Shown here piece by piece: positions 45,461 through 57,024 of a stretch of 64,000 nucleotides of DNA. Position 1 is the stretch's first letter; the number at the start of each line of letters is the position of its first letter. The translations under genes were made by a program, and so were the position numbers. The notes beneath the pieces were generated by a model. That model did not search any database. It was not told the origin of the DNA and saw nothing but the letters and a program-made list of their open reading frames with translations. The stretch spans positions 62,001 through 126,000 of the forward strand of contig JANEZZ010002359.1 of NCBI GenBank assembly GCA_026122225.1. Direction: 5' to 3'. Origin of the DNA: Heloderma charlesbogerti (lineage: Eukaryota; Chordata; Lepidosauria; Squamata; Helodermatidae).

Positions 45461-46240
45461 CTTTTACTTTGATCAGTCTGTTCCTGGGGCAAGAATGAGA
45501 ACTGGCAACTAAGACAACCTGCCTTTATTGTAGAAATCTTTGGGAAAGCTCACAGAACTTCTCAGTTTTGGGGGACTCGCTAGAAGGAAGTCTAGGAATC
45601 TATACTTCCACAATGCCATCAAGAAACTACATTGCTTTGTCCACAGAGGGCCAGATAAACAAGAGCAAAAGCATACTTATTATGTGAGAAGAGGTGGAGG
45701 TATGCAAACTTGTCCCCTGCATAGTAAGAGGTTTCCAAGCAGAAGCAGCGTGCAGTGGAAAACAAAAAAAGGAGGGGGAGGGATCTTCCGTCAGGACAAA
45801 TCAGCAGCATGGCTCTTCCCATTCAAACATTTTAAGGCAGGCTATCACTGTAATTCATTCAAGGCAAACTGGGCATGCCGGTTACAAAAAGCTGGATACT
45901 TGCTAATGATGATCGTTTCTTAAAATGACTAGTTTCTACCAGAACAAGGAAGACGTAAGAAATGCGGGCCAAATACTCAATGCCCTGGCACTGCCCCCAC
46001 AAGGATGGGGACCAAGAAAAGCAACAAAATTAAAGGGCGATGCCAAAATTACTCTCGCATTCAGGTGGGTCAAAGCGTGATGTTAGGCGTGATGACCCCC
46101 ACCCAGGCACAGTGCACCCCTGCACTCTACAGCCATTCCAAAGAAAACAGAAGGCTTTGGATCAGCTATGGCACAGCCACAGAATGGCAGATAGGGTGGC
46201 TCCTCCAGGAGGAAGGGCAACTCACTCTCCACATGACTGT

Positions 46241-46288
46241 GGACCTCTTAACCTGGCCACATACAGGACCTCTTAACCTGGCCACATA
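46241..46288. repeat. 25-bp direct duplication in SUSD6 3' UTR
   Basis: GGACCTCTTAACCTGGCCAC ATA at 46241-46263 and again at 46266-46288. Confidence 0.9.
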
Positions 46289-47179
46289 AAAGTGAATTGC
46301 TCAAAGCCCTTTACATCAAGACAGCCGTAAACGTAACCCACACCAAGTTCAGAGAAGAATGTCCTTGATGAGCCAAGAAAGTGGAGGGGGATAGATTTAA
46401 TTCTTTTTTAAGTGGAAGCTTGCAGTGGTACAGACACTCCATCCCAACAAAGGTGCTCTTTCCCCCTCTCTTTGGGAAGCGAAGAAAAGAAAGCAAGAAA
46501 CAGACTAAGCTTGCCGTTACGGTTTCTGCTTTCTTTAAGTCGGCCAGTTGCAATTACCTTTAACGTAGCCAGCTTTGCCTAATGTGTTCACGTGCAGCTG
46601 CATTATATATAGCATAGAACTCTGAAAACTTGAGAGCTGCAGTATGTGTCTGTGTGACTCCCACTGGACTGCCTCTCTCTTAGCCCATCCACAAGAATTC
46701 TGTCCTGCCTTCTTAAGACAGGGAATAAATGGAAGGAAACTATATGCACCCAACAAAGCAAGCTGCATTTTGGCCCTGTGTTCTGAGCAGACGTCCAGAA
46801 GCTAGTAAGGCTTGTGAGAAGCTGCAACAAGCCGGCGTGAGAAGGAGCAAGGCACAAGTAAATAGCAGCTCTCCAGAGACCACACTCAAAAACATCTGGC
46901 TGGGGAAGGGGAGAGGTAGGAGGAGCTCAAGTCCATTAACATCACTGAAGCCCCCCCCCCTTTAATGCAGGTAGAACGGGGGGACAGCTGGCACCCTGTT
47001 CACCCTACTGATGCATCAAGGAGACATCCTGACAGCATCCTTTGGATCTTCAGCTAATGGGTGTTTGCTTGGAGGTATTCAGGGCACAGCGTGTGAGGGT
47101 GGGGGAAGTCTGCATGGAGTGCTCACCATCCCGAGAAGAAGGAAAATGGAGAGAGAAGGCTAGATGAATGCAGCAAGCC

Positions 47180-47205
47180 TCATGCTTCTTTCAGCAATGG
47201 AATAT
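47180..47205 (-). CDS. SUSD6: SUSD6 terminal coding exon
   Basis: A 26-nt coding remnant that completes the protein as D-IPLLKEA-stop. The acceptor CTCAACCCAG lies just above 47205; the first two bases (AT) complete an Asp codon begun by the last G of the exon ending at 48077. The TGA stop is at 47182-47180. Reading through the upstream donor instead would give an unrelated tail, so the spliced reading is preferred: both phase and the family C-terminus agree. Confidence 0.9.
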
Positions 47206-50200
47206 CTGGGTTGAGAAAAAGGGAAAAGGGGGTGGGGGAGAACAAGTTAGACAATCTTTCACGTTTACCTTCCATGTTTCAAAAGCCACATAGCACAGAC
47301 TTGATGTAAGTCCGGGCTGTCTATAAAGTCGGTTCCATTTACAAAGTTCTTATTTAACCAAGTCAAGCTTCTATAAAAGCTAGACACCCTTTAAACCTTC
47401 ATCACTTATGGTTTTGCAATGCCCTTCCCATAGCAAAACCCAAAAGGCTTTGCATTGCATTGAATGAGAAACTAAAGTTTCTGGAATTTGTGGCACAATT
47501 GTGACTTTGCCAGTTTTTACAACCAATGAATGTCCACCAACGCACATTCACACCATAGGTAACACCACGACTCTTACCTTTATCAGCCTGGCATTGTCGT
47601 TGTTAGGGATTCTGTGTGTGCATGTTGGAGAAAGAGGAAAGAGAAGGGGGTCCTAATACTTTCACCTGTATACAGTGTTATTCCTTGTAGGTCTGTGGTG
47701 GGGAATCTCCTTCAGCCGAGGGGCAGAGGGGCAGGGCCAACATACAACAAATACCAGCATACTGCAGGCTTACAACTAAGCCTTAAGAGAGGCATTTCAA
47801 CCTTTTAGATTGGGGGGGGGGGAAACTGCACAAAAGCCAGGAAGCCACCAAATGGTTGGGGGAAAGGGAGTGGGGGCCAGGGAAAAGGGGGCACGGCCAT
47901 CTGGGAAATCCCGGGAGGCCAGACTGGGACCCCAGGAAGGCCAGTTTTGGCCCCGGGCCTGAGGCTCCCCACCCCTGTTATAGGTGTTCCACTGAAGGAG
48001 CGAAAACATTTGGTTTTACGAACGTTTTAATTCTAGCATAAGTTCAGATGAAACATTTCTTTTCCAGATTGCTTACCGTCAGCATACTCCTCTGAGGAAG
48101 TGAGTGATAGAAGGCTTTGTACATCACTGCTTTCTGAGTCTGGGGCTTTGGGCCCAGGTCTTCTACTAGATATGCCAGCCACCCAGGAGGAGCTGGTGGC
48201 CTGATGCACTAGAACAGCCTCTGAGTGGCGAGAGCTGCCTGCTTCACACAGTCCAGAGTGTCCAGGGACTTCGTCCTCCCCAGCAAAGCAGTTGTGCCCC
48301 TCTTGGTCTGGTGGAGGCTGTTGCATCTCTCCACTTGCTCCACTTTGCCCAGCTCCTTCTGAAAGGACGATCTGTACCCGTGAATCCGAGGGAGGTATGC
48401 AGTTTCCAGCACTGCCATAGACGGCTTCTTCATAAGATGGCAATGCCACCTGAACTCCATCCACTATGATGGAAACCTCGTCTCCAGAAACACCTTGATC
48501 ACGCCTGTGTTGGGGTTGTAAAGGAATACATTATGTTCTAGCATAATGAAACAAACAATCACATTTTACAGAACACTGGATCGGCGGAGCTCCTAGATTC
48601 AACGACCCTTCAAATATTCAGGCCTCCGCACAGCCAGGTCTCCCTTTAACTCAATCAATAACAGTCACACAGATCTGGTTACATTTACCATGTACTACCC
48701 TGCCATGTGCCTTAAATTTTCTTGCAGTTGCAATAAGCAGAGAATAGGCAGAGGGTGGATCAGGATCTACTAGCAGCTCTCTGGGTGGTCTGCTAGTGTA
48801 CCCACCTCAGCTCAGCCCAGCCCAGCCCAGCCCAGCTATTATTTTGCACCTGGCTCTGCCTAGCAGAGTCACAACATTCTAATAATAAAAAGGGCTACAA
48901 AAACCATTACCCCCTCTGCTTAACTTCCTGGAGGAAAAAAAGAACAAGTGTACAAGGTACATGGGCCTCTGAAAGCCCTTTCCCCAATGTGCTGATTCTC
49001 TCCCTCACCACTGAGTGAGTTATAAATGTACTCTGTACCTACCTCGGGGGCACATTATCTATTCCTCATACGTTCCGGGATTGTGCCCCGACACCGAAAA
49101 CAGATTCTGGGGTGGAGCCCTGCCTTGTCCTGCCACAAGTTTTATTAATTTGTCTGCTAGCTTTTGACCTGGCTTAAGGTTCACCATTGCCAATAATTAA
49201 TACTGTGCAGTTCCAACCTTGCTGAATGCTCCAAATGACCAAGTCTATAAAAAGATATCCCTATTATGTGGCTCTGATTGAGTGCCCCTTGTGCAGGTTA
49301 AGGCATTTACATTTCATTGTTTAATGTTAATCTAAACTTGATCAAGGGGCTATTTTAAAACTCTAAATTCCCATTATTTCATTACAGTTTCCACTTACAG
49401 TCAGGGAGCATAATCAGGCTTCGACACTGTCACTTGTCATGGCAAGCATGCTGCCATGGACTGGTGAATATGAGGAACCCCCGCCTCATTCCCAGCCTTG
49501 AAACTGAAGAGGTGGGCAGGGATTGTTGGGATGATTCCCATCCTCTTCCAAGCTCCAAGTCTGGGAGGAAGGCTGGGAGTGGTTTGGCTGCTGTGGTACT
49601 GCTGATGCAACTGGAGGGCCTTGGCAGTGCTGGGTTACACTGGAGCAGGAAAGGGAGGTAGGGAGCTTCCTTATCTGCTGTGACAACCAGAGTACTTCAG
49701 CCTTGCAGCAGCCAGCCAGGGAAGCTCCAGGACTCCCTTTCCTGGGGAAAATGTAACAACAACAACAACAAACAAAATACTGAATGCTTCTCCTCCTAAA
49801 AGCACTTCACTTTGCAATAGTTCTTATCACAGCAATGTAAGGTAGGCCAGTATTTTTTTTTTATAAATCACAATATTTGTTAGGCTTCTATGAACTATCA
49901 ATCTGCCTCTGTAGTCAGAGCAATGGTCTACCTTGACAAACGGTGTCTATCTGGATAAACTGAGTCTCAAACCTAGCTCTGCTACATAAGACTTCTCGAC
50001 CAGCAATGTTCAGGATTGAACCCTATATCCAGGCTGTGTGTTGTTGTTGTTCAGTCGTTCAGTCGTGTCCGACTCTTCGCGACCACATGGACCACAGCAC
50101 GCCAGGCCTTCCTGTCCTGCACTCTCTCCCGGAGTGTGATCAAGTTCATATTCATTGCATTGGTGATGCTGTCTAGCCATCTCATCCTCTGCCGTCCCCT

Positions 50201-53200
50201 TCTCCTTTTGCCTTCAATCTTTCCCAGCATCAGGGTCTTTTCCATGGAGTTTTCTCTTCGCATTAGGTGGCCAAAATATTTGAGCTTCAGCTTCAGGATC
50301 TGTCCTTCCAATGAGCACTCAGGGTTGATTTCCTTTAGGATGGACTGATTTGACCTCCTTGTAGTCCAGGGGACTCGCAAGAGTATTCTCCAGCACCACA
50401 GTTCGAAAGCATCAATTCTTCGGCGCTCAGCCTTCCTTATAGTCCAGCTCTCACAGCCATACATTGCTACTGGGAAAACCATAGCTTTGATGATACGGAC
50501 CTTTGGCGGCAAGGTGATGTCTCTGCTTCTTACTATGCTGTCTAGGTTTGCCATCACTTTCATCCCAAGGAGCAAGTGTCTTTTAATTTCATAGCTACAG
50601 TCACCGTCTGCGGTGATCTTGGAGCCCAAGAAAATAAAATCTATCACTGCTTCCATTTCTTCCCCTTCTATATGACAGGAAGTGATGGGGCCAGATGCCA
50701 TGATCTTCGTTTTTTTAATGTTGAGTTTCAGACCAGCTTTTGCACTTTCCACTTTCACCCTCAACATGAGGCTCTTGAGATCCTCTTCACTTTCTGCCAT
50801 TAGGGCAGTATCGTCTGTGTATCTGAGGTTGTTGATAATTCTCCCAGCAATCTTAATCTGACCTGTGATTCATCCAACCCGGCATTTCTCATGATGTACT
50901 CTGCATATAAGTTAAATAAGCAGGGTGACAATATACAGCCTTGTCATACTCCTTTCCCGATTTGGAACCAATCGGTTGTTCCATGTCGGGTTCTTACTGT
51001 TGCTTCTTGACCATCATACAGGTTTCTCAGGAGACAGGTAAGGTGGTCTGGTACTCCCATCTCTTTAAGAATTTGCCACAGTTTGTTGTGATCCACACAA
51101 TCAAAGGCTTTGGCATAGTCAATGAAACAGAAATAGATGTTTTTCTGGAATTCTCTTGCTTTCTCCATGATCCAGCAAATGTTGGCGATTTGATCTCTAG
51201 TTCCTCTGCCTCTTCTAAACCCTGCTTGTATTTCCAGTAGTTCTCGGTTCACATACTGCTGAAGCCTAGCTTGTAGGATTTTGAGCATCACCTTGCTGGC
51301 ATGTGAAATGAGCACAGTTGTACGGTAGTTTGAACACTCTTTGGCATTGCTCTTCTTTGGAACTGGAATGTAAACTGACCTTTTCCAGTCTTGGGGCCAC
51401 TGCTGAGTGTTCCAGATTTGTTGGCATATTGAGTGCAGCACTTTAACAGCATCATCTTTTAGGATTTTAAATAGCTCAGCTGGAATACTGTCATCTCCAC
51501 TAGCTTTGTTGTTAGGAATGCTTCCTAAGGCCCACTTGACTTCACTCTCTAGGATGTCTGGCTCAAGTTCAGTGAGCGCACTATCATGGCTATCAGGGAC
51601 ATTAAGAACTTTCCTGTATAGGTCTTCTGTGTATTGTTTCCACCTCTTCTTAATCTCATCTGCTTCTGTTAGGTCCCTGCCTTCTTTGTCCTTTATCATG
51701 CCCATCTTTGCACAAAACGTTCCCTTGAGATCTCCGATTTTCTTGAAAAGATCTCTGGTCTTTCCCATTCTATTGTTTCCCTCGATTTCTTTGCATTGTT
51801 CATTTAAGAAGCCCTTCTTGTCTCTCCTTGCTATTCTCTGGAACTCTGCATTCAGTTGGATGTATCTTCCCCTTTCTCCCTTGCTTTTCGCTTCCCTTCT
51901 TTCCTCAGCTACTTGTAAAGCCTCATCAGACAGCCACTTTGCTTTCTTGCATTGCTTTTTCTTTGGGATGGATTTTGTTGCTGCCTCCTGAACAATGTTA
52001 CGGACCTCCATCCATAGTTCCTCAGGCACTCTGTCTATCAGGTCTAATCCCTGAAATCTATTCCTCACCTCCACTGTATATTCATCAGGGATATGATTTA
52101 GGTCATTCCTGAATGGTTTAGTGGTTTTCCCTACATTCTTCAATTTAAGCCAAAATTTTTCAATAAGAAGCTCATGATCTGAGCCACAGTCAGCTCCAGG
52201 TTTTGTTTTTACTGACTGTATAGAGCTTCTCCATCTTTGGCTGCAAAGGACATAATCAATCTGATTTCGATATTGACCATCTGGTGATGTCCATGTGTAG
52301 AGTCACCTCTTATGCTGTTGGAAAAGAGTATTTGCTATGATCAGCGTGTTCTCCTGGCAAAACTCTATTAGCCTTTGTCCTGCTTCATTTTGTACACCAA
52401 AGCCATCCTTGCCTGTTATCCCGGTGATTTCTTGACTTCCTACTTTAGCATTCCAATCCCCTATGATGAAGAGGACATCTTTACAGCCCAAAGTTTGTGT
52501 GGGACACTGAAGAGAAAACCCTCAGTATCTTCTCACAACACACACTGAACACGCCCAAGCTTGAGAATTGAATATGATTTTAAAATCCCCAACTCAAGTA
52601 CGGATACCAGATTCTGTGATTCTGAAATTCTTAGTTTAGGATAACTATGTCAGAATTACTAGGAAAAGCCCAGAAGCTAAAGAAGAGTACATCACAAAGA
52701 AGAATGCACATATGCCTGCTCCTTTTTTATTATCCAGGAGAGTGAAACGGGAAAGAGACTACATTGTTTGAACATAAGTTTCAAATCTCTGTTTACATGC
52801 AAGATTGGAGAACGTGAAAGGTAGAACAGCAGATGGGACAGGACTGCCACAGAAATTAGCCATGAAGAAACAAAGCAGTGCCTGTTACTATGGGCCTCAC
52901 TGCTTACATATATTCCAAAAGAGCATACCACAGATGTTTCTAGCACTCTCCTCAATGAATAATGTATGTGTGTGGCATGATGTACATATAGCTCTGGGCT
53001 TGCTACCTCGTTCAGGGGCAGACTCCACCCTGCTCCCCCAGCACCAGACCTTCCCCTGCTTCAGATATGGGTATAGAAGGAGACAATTTTATGCCCTATA
53101 TTCTGTATTTGAGAACCTGTCTGTTTCAATATACAGACTGGTAGGACAGCAGGGAATTATTCCCTTCTTGCTCTCAAATGAACATGCTTTTCCTCCATCT

Positions 53201-55981
53201 CACTGACTAATATGTTCTATGTGAAATGAGCCAAGGCCTTGACTCAGAGTCCCAGACACCAACGCCTGTGTTACACGAATAGCTACTTCACTACTGCCAA
53301 ACTGTTCCTTTTAAACACCCATCTCAGTAGAGACTTTGAAGCCCATATGCTAAACCGTCTCATCTCTCCCAATGCAGCATCCACATTTTGCTTGCCATGA
53401 CAAATGCACCACGACTGCCCTGTGAGTGTGAGCAACTCAGCCCTCCTCCCAGCCTGGGAACTATGGAAGTCATTGGGACAGCTGCACCGTGATCCTTCCC
53501 GCCCCGCCAAAGCTTCAAAGGTGGGAACAAGGCTGGGAGTTGTTTGGCTGCTGCACTGTTGAGTACCTATGAGTACCTATGTTGCATAGTGGGAAACCAA
53601 CAAGCTCCCCACTTCCCTATCCTGCAGGAAAAGACAACAAGGGGCTTCCTCGGCCACGCAGCAGCCAAGCCAGCAAGTGGAGGTGCAGGGGCCTGGCGAC
53701 CACCATTTTTGGTTTGGCGAGGTTGGTCCCCTGCCAAAGTGCATCAGCAGAAGTTGTGCCTGGGGAATGCTTCCTCAAGAACTACCAAGGCTGAATCTTG
53801 CCACATGGATGGCAAGAATGCAATCACCAAGAGAGGCCTAAACACCTTGAGATCCATCAAGCCCAATACAGTCTCAAGAGCTCCCCGCACCCATATTTGC
53901 GATTCCTTCCAGGCAATAAAAACAGGAGGCTCATCAAGCCAGTCAGACCATGATTAAGGATGTACGGACTGTGTAAAATCCATTCCGTGTGTGTTTCGCA
54001 GGTTGCCAGGTACCTTTCGTTCCACTGTCTGCCCATCCACAGAATTGGATTTCTAAAAGCATTTTCTGAATTTGCACAAATTTGCACAAGCAAAAATGTG
54101 CAAATCCCTCCAAAATGTGCAAATCCCCCCCCCCCATTATGCGTTTTCATGCTCTAGCCAATGGGGGAAATAAGCAAAAAAAAAAAATTTTTAGAACTGC
54201 CTAAAATATGCATTTTTCTACAACAACATTTGTGCAGAATTCTCAAAGGTTAGAAAAACACTCTGCAAGCCCATGGAATCTGCCCAACGGGGAAAGCTGG
54301 TCCGCTGCAGAATCTGCAGGCTGGGTTGTTAAAAATCCAAACTCATTTGGTTCCATTGTGGATTTCTCCTACATCCTCAGCCATGACACACAGATGTTGG
54401 ACTGCATTAGGCTTTGCGATTAGGCTTAGTTATGTAGACCTGCTGTAGGCTCAGCAGCCTGATCGCAACTTTTTGCTAAGGAATGTAAATGGATAGTTCA
54501 CCTAACAGAATCAAATTTAGAGAAGAGTTCCACAAGAGTCAAGCTTCAGAGATGGGAAGAGAAAGTTAGGATGGAATAGAAGAAGAAAGTATGGTTGTAG
54601 AACAGCAGAATAAGCAAGGGATGTGCCAGATCCCCTGTAAGCAAACATCTGCCCTCCAGTTGGAGGTCATCCCCACAAACTCACCTGCTGTGATGAAAGG
54701 ACTTCAGCTTTGGCTGCAGCAAAACAAACAGTACAACTAGGAGAAGGATGAGAGCTACTGAGCTTGCTGTGGAAGCCACTATGGATAGGGTGGGTACTCC
54801 TACACTCGGAGGAGAACCTTTATCTGTAAAGCCAAAGCAAAAGACTTTTTAGAAATGGTTTCTTCTGAGGAAGCAGGTGTTTCCCTTCACAAAACCAGAC
54901 TCCTTAGCAAACTAGGCTGGGAAAGCAAACAGAATTACTTGGATGCTCCTGCCTTCAAATGGCCAACTTTGTTCTCAGTGCCAGATGAAATTGCCCTGGG
55001 TTGAGGCCTGTTCCAGACACACACAAACAGATGGGACAGGGCCACACTTGGTAGCCACAGGACACTCAGTCCAACATGATTCCCAGACAACCTTTGCTGC
55101 CATCTGGCCACCAGGACCCTTTTCCTGCATCGAACCCATTTGGTTGTATGAACACAAGCTAAAACTATAATTATATCATTATTATTCTTAAAAAACACCT
55201 TTTGAAATTTATTTTTTCCCATGGGAACAAGGCGCTGAATTCTCGCTTTGTCTATGTTTGTGAGATTGAGTCACCATCTCATGGAACATATTGGCAAAAT
55301 GTTTTGGGAAACTTGCAACAGACTCCAAAAGCCGAGTCAGAGCTTGAAAGTGGAGAGACTGCTGCATTTCCTATCTGAATAATCCACTTTTCTTTTGTAA
55401 GAAAAATAGCAGAACCCAACTCCTCACCCTAAAAAACTTTACAATGTGTACATTAGTTTCAGCATATCATCCAGCTTGCAAGAAATTTGTTTTATTTCCA
55501 CAAATTTCTATTAAATTACACACACTCCTGTCCTCCCTCTGCTCCAATACCTCATGGTCAATTAAAGCTACATTTTCCTGCAAACTTCTTGGCTTTCTAT
55601 CATGGGAAAGGAATTCTTAACTAACTGGTGAAAAACCTTGCAAGATGCAACCATCAAGTTCCTTTTGGAAAAACTCTTTTCAAGACAGGCTGGGCTAGGC
55701 AGAGAACGCTCTGTGCTGGAACAGGGTAGAATCAAGCAGCATCAAAACTCCACCCCCACCCCACCCCTCTACTCACACAACTCAGTGTCTGTGCACTTTA
55801 GATCTGGGGAGTAGATGTTTAAGTCTCTAAAGGGTTATACCATTACTTTGGTTAAAAAAAAAGAGGGGGATGGAGTATTCAGAGTTACACATGATACCCT
55901 TTTACTAACTTAAACTGGTTGAAATGTCATTACCACTTTGGAGTGAACTCTAGGAATAGTGTGCACACGTACACGTGCACA

Positions 55982-56019
<38 letters not shown>

Positions 56020-56484
56020 CGAGCATGCATGCATGCATGGAGATTTCTGACAGAATTTTCTGCATCTCACCAAGTTCCTAGGATCTATGGGGAAAGACAT
56101 GATTGCTAAACTGGTACAGAACAGACACAAATCTGCAGTGAAGATGTGGCTTTAGAGCAGATTAACCCAACACATTTGCTGATGTCTAACCACACACTGG
56201 CTTATATGCCAGTACTTGAAAAGCCCTGGACAAGGCCAACAACATGGAAACAAAAGTGAGCATATTCACACTGAGGCACAACTAACCTTGGCTGAGCCTA
56301 CAGGTAACCTCCATGTCTGGATTCCACTTTCCATTCTTGCAAGTCAAATATTTGTAGTCTCCCTTCAGCAGGTAGCCTTCCTCACATAAATACTCTATGA
56401 CACTATCAGATGTCAATGGGACTTTGCAAGGGGCTGGATGGCATCTGTAGCCTCCATTCTCAGGCTCTGGTGGCTGTGGACAGA
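47180..56484 (-). CDS. SUSD6: SUSD6, partial gene (four 3' coding exons)
   Basis: Type I membrane protein with one sushi (CCP) domain, one transmembrane helix and a cytoplasmic tail. The family is described as p53-responsive (DRAGO/KIAA0247) and as working with TMEM127 and the E3 ligase WWP2 to lower surface MHC class I. Joining 56484-56287, 54823-54685, 48504-48077 and 47205-47180 gives one open frame of 263 residues once a single G from the missing upstream exon is supplied. All three internal junctions have GT donors, AG acceptors and matching phases. From memory the human protein is about 303 residues, so roughly 40 N-terminal residues (signal peptide) are missing and should come from an exon beyond the window. 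Identification rests on near-identity to the remembered family at the sushi domain, the membrane segment, the LPSYEEAVYG motif and the terminal DIPLLKEA. No in-frame stop is present. Confidence 0.93.
47695..47983. mobile_element. MITE-like repeat (CCTGAGGCTC family), copy 2, in SUSD6 intron
   Basis: GTGGTGGGGAATCTCCTTCA at the left and GGGCCTGAGGCTCCCCACCC at the right. Lies in the 871-bp intron before the terminal coding exon. G-rich on the plus strand (47811-47821 is a G run). Confidence 0.65.
48077..48504 (-). CDS. SUSD6: SUSD6 cytoplasmic-tail exon with LPxY motif
   Basis: Exon of 428 nt encoding most of the cytoplasmic tail. The acceptor AACACAG precedes 48504; the donor GTAAGC begins at 48076. 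It opens with RRDQGVSGDEVSIIVDGVQ, followed by ALPSYEEAVYG, an LPxY-type motif of the kind bound by WW domains and consistent with recruitment of a WWP2/NEDD4-type ligase. The rest is polar and probably disordered, with DPRVQIVLSEG-like and VHQATSSSWVAG segments, and ends in SLLSLTSSEEYAD. There is no catalytic domain. The exon is followed by an 871-bp intron and preceded by a 6.2-kb intron carrying a BovB. Confidence 0.94.
48808..48836 (+). repeat. (CAGCC)n tandem repeat in SUSD6 intron
   Basis: Five to six CAGCC/CAGCT pentamers, about 300 bp upstream (in transcript direction) of the cytoplasmic exon acceptor. Confidence 0.88.
49430..49745. repeat. unclassified repeat in SUSD6 intron, copy 1
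   Basis: Resembles 53390-53650 in the same intron: both have CCCAGCC near the start, GGAGGAAGGCTGGGAGTGGT TTGGCTGCTG, and a later AGCAGCCA...AGC segment. Similarity is partial. Confidence 0.45.
50036..52491 (-). mobile_element. BovB (RTE) LINE, 5'-truncated, in SUSD6 intron
   Basis: Non-LTR retrotransposon fragment of the RTE/BovB clade. In minus-strand order it has the C-terminal end of the endonuclease (GDWNAKVGSQE, 52491-52303), a linker (52143 onward), reverse transcriptase with IPNNKASGDDSIPAELFK, RRGRGTRDQI, FIDYAKAFDCVDH, then a YTDD-type active-site box near 50850, and the C-terminal region with YGCESWTIRKAERRRIDAFELWCWRR. It ends in the typical BovB 3' tail (GTCGGACACGACTGAACGACTGAACAACAAC) near 50040. 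Frame changes near 50940 and 52150-52300 show it is inactive. It is truncated at the 5' end within the endonuclease and lies in the same sense as SUSD6. Confidence 0.93.
52492..53389. other. SUSD6 intron, no feature recognised
   Basis: Intron sequence between the BovB and the repeat at 53390. Short open frames are without protein-like content. Confidence 0.5.
53390..53650. repeat. unclassified repeat in SUSD6 intron, copy 2
   Basis: Shares GGGAACAAGGCTGGGAGTTG TTTGGCTGCTGC with copy 1. Includes a small GAGTACCTAT direct duplication at about 53561-53580. Confidence 0.45.
54484..54767 (-). repeat. source arm of the SUSD6 inverted duplication
   Basis: Contains the 3' 83 nt of the transmembrane exon, its splice donor and about 200 bp of intron, matching the reverse complement of 57025-57309. 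The boundaries are sharp: similarity stops inside the exon at 54767 and in the intron at 54484. The spacer between arms is about 2.26 kb and holds the sushi exon. Confidence 0.93.
54685..54823 (-). CDS. SUSD6: SUSD6 transmembrane exon
   Basis: Exon of 139 nt. Acceptor CTTTACAG precedes 54823 and donor GTGAGT begins at 54684. It encodes a short juxtamembrane stretch (DKGSPPSVGVP), a hydrophobic helix of about 23 residues around SSVALILLLVVLFVLL, and a basic stop-transfer segment (QPKLKSFHHS) completed as RR across the next junction. This is the single membrane anchor. The length is not a multiple of three, so skipping would shift the frame of the tail. Oddly, bases 54685-54767, including the splice donor, are duplicated in reverse orientation at 57025 onward in the upstream intron. 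Confidence 0.93.
55984..56018 (+). repeat. (GT)n microsatellite in SUSD6 intron
   Basis: About 16 GT units followed by GAGCGAGCATGCATGCATGC. Lies between the transmembrane and sushi exons, inside the inverted-repeat loop. Confidence 0.92.
56287..56484 (-). CDS. SUSD6: SUSD6 sushi-domain exon
   Basis: Exon of 198 nt (66 codons) encoding the extracellular sushi/CCP module. The acceptor is a pyrimidine tract plus TTTGCAG just above 56484; the donor GTTAGT begins at 56286. It starts with two codon bases (VCP, first base from the upstream exon) and ends with one. Six cysteines are visible: VCP, YRCH, APC, YLC, LTC and VTC. Four form the usual sushi disulfides; the RCHPAPC pair is an extra one also found in the family. 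The sushi tryptophan is in KNGKW. Because the length is a multiple of three, skipping would keep frame and remove the whole ectodomain module. The exon lies in the loop of the inverted duplication 54484-54767/57025-57309. Confidence 0.93.
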
Positions 56485-57024
56485 CTGCAAAGGAAAAAAC
56501 AGATGCTGTGATACAAACACTGCACAGGGGAGAAGAATATGATATAACTTTGAAAGCAAACAGGAATAAACTGGGTACCCTCCACAATAAGATGTGTTAT
56601 TCAGACATGTAGCAAACCCGGAACAGAGCTCTGCAGAATTTCAACAGCTAGTGAAAAAATAGTAGGACAATCTGCGCACTCCCTCTCCAGGCTGAGGAGA
56701 GGGGGGGCATGAGTCACGGATGGTGGGCCAGTGCTTCAATCCTCACCCCTTAGACTCTAAGGCTTAGAGTGCCCTGCTTATACATTATGCTGCTACAGGT
56801 ACCATTTCCCCGCCCCCCGCATCTCGTGCTTCTAGAGTGACAACAGAGGAGCCAGGCATGCTTTAAGCATCCCTTAAGGTCCTCAAGGTGACAACTCCTA
56901 GTCCGCAGTCAATGCTCCTGATCACCACCCCAATAATCTCAACTCACTGCAATTCCCCTGATGTGTTCCAATTACAACCCTGCCATTTTCGAAGGAGTGA
57001 GAACACAGAGGGCAAGAGAAATCG

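Larger units (their letters stand above)
40715..47179 (-). other. SUSD6: probable SUSD6 3' UTR
   Basis: About 6.5 kb below the stop codon without credible coding potential and with fewer repeats than the rest of the window. It probably forms the rest of the last exon. Possible earlier minus-strand AATAAA signals lie at 45524-45529, 44759-44764 and 43346-43351, so shorter isoforms are possible. It contains a SINE (about 43050-43205), a MITE-like sequence (about 45105-45460), an AT microsatellite (40838-40862) and a 25-bp direct duplication (46241-46288). The extent is inferred, not shown by transcripts. Confidence 0.5.

Noticed and set aside
48033..48076. Read-through C-terminus (GKQSGKEMFHLNLC) after the cytoplasmic exon
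   Set aside because: It continues past a consensus GTAAGC donor; splicing to 47205 restores the conserved IPLLKEA end.
48209..48460. 83-codon open frame inside the SUSD6 cytoplasmic exon
   Set aside because: It is a shadow in another frame; the family-matching frame with correct splice phases is the real one.
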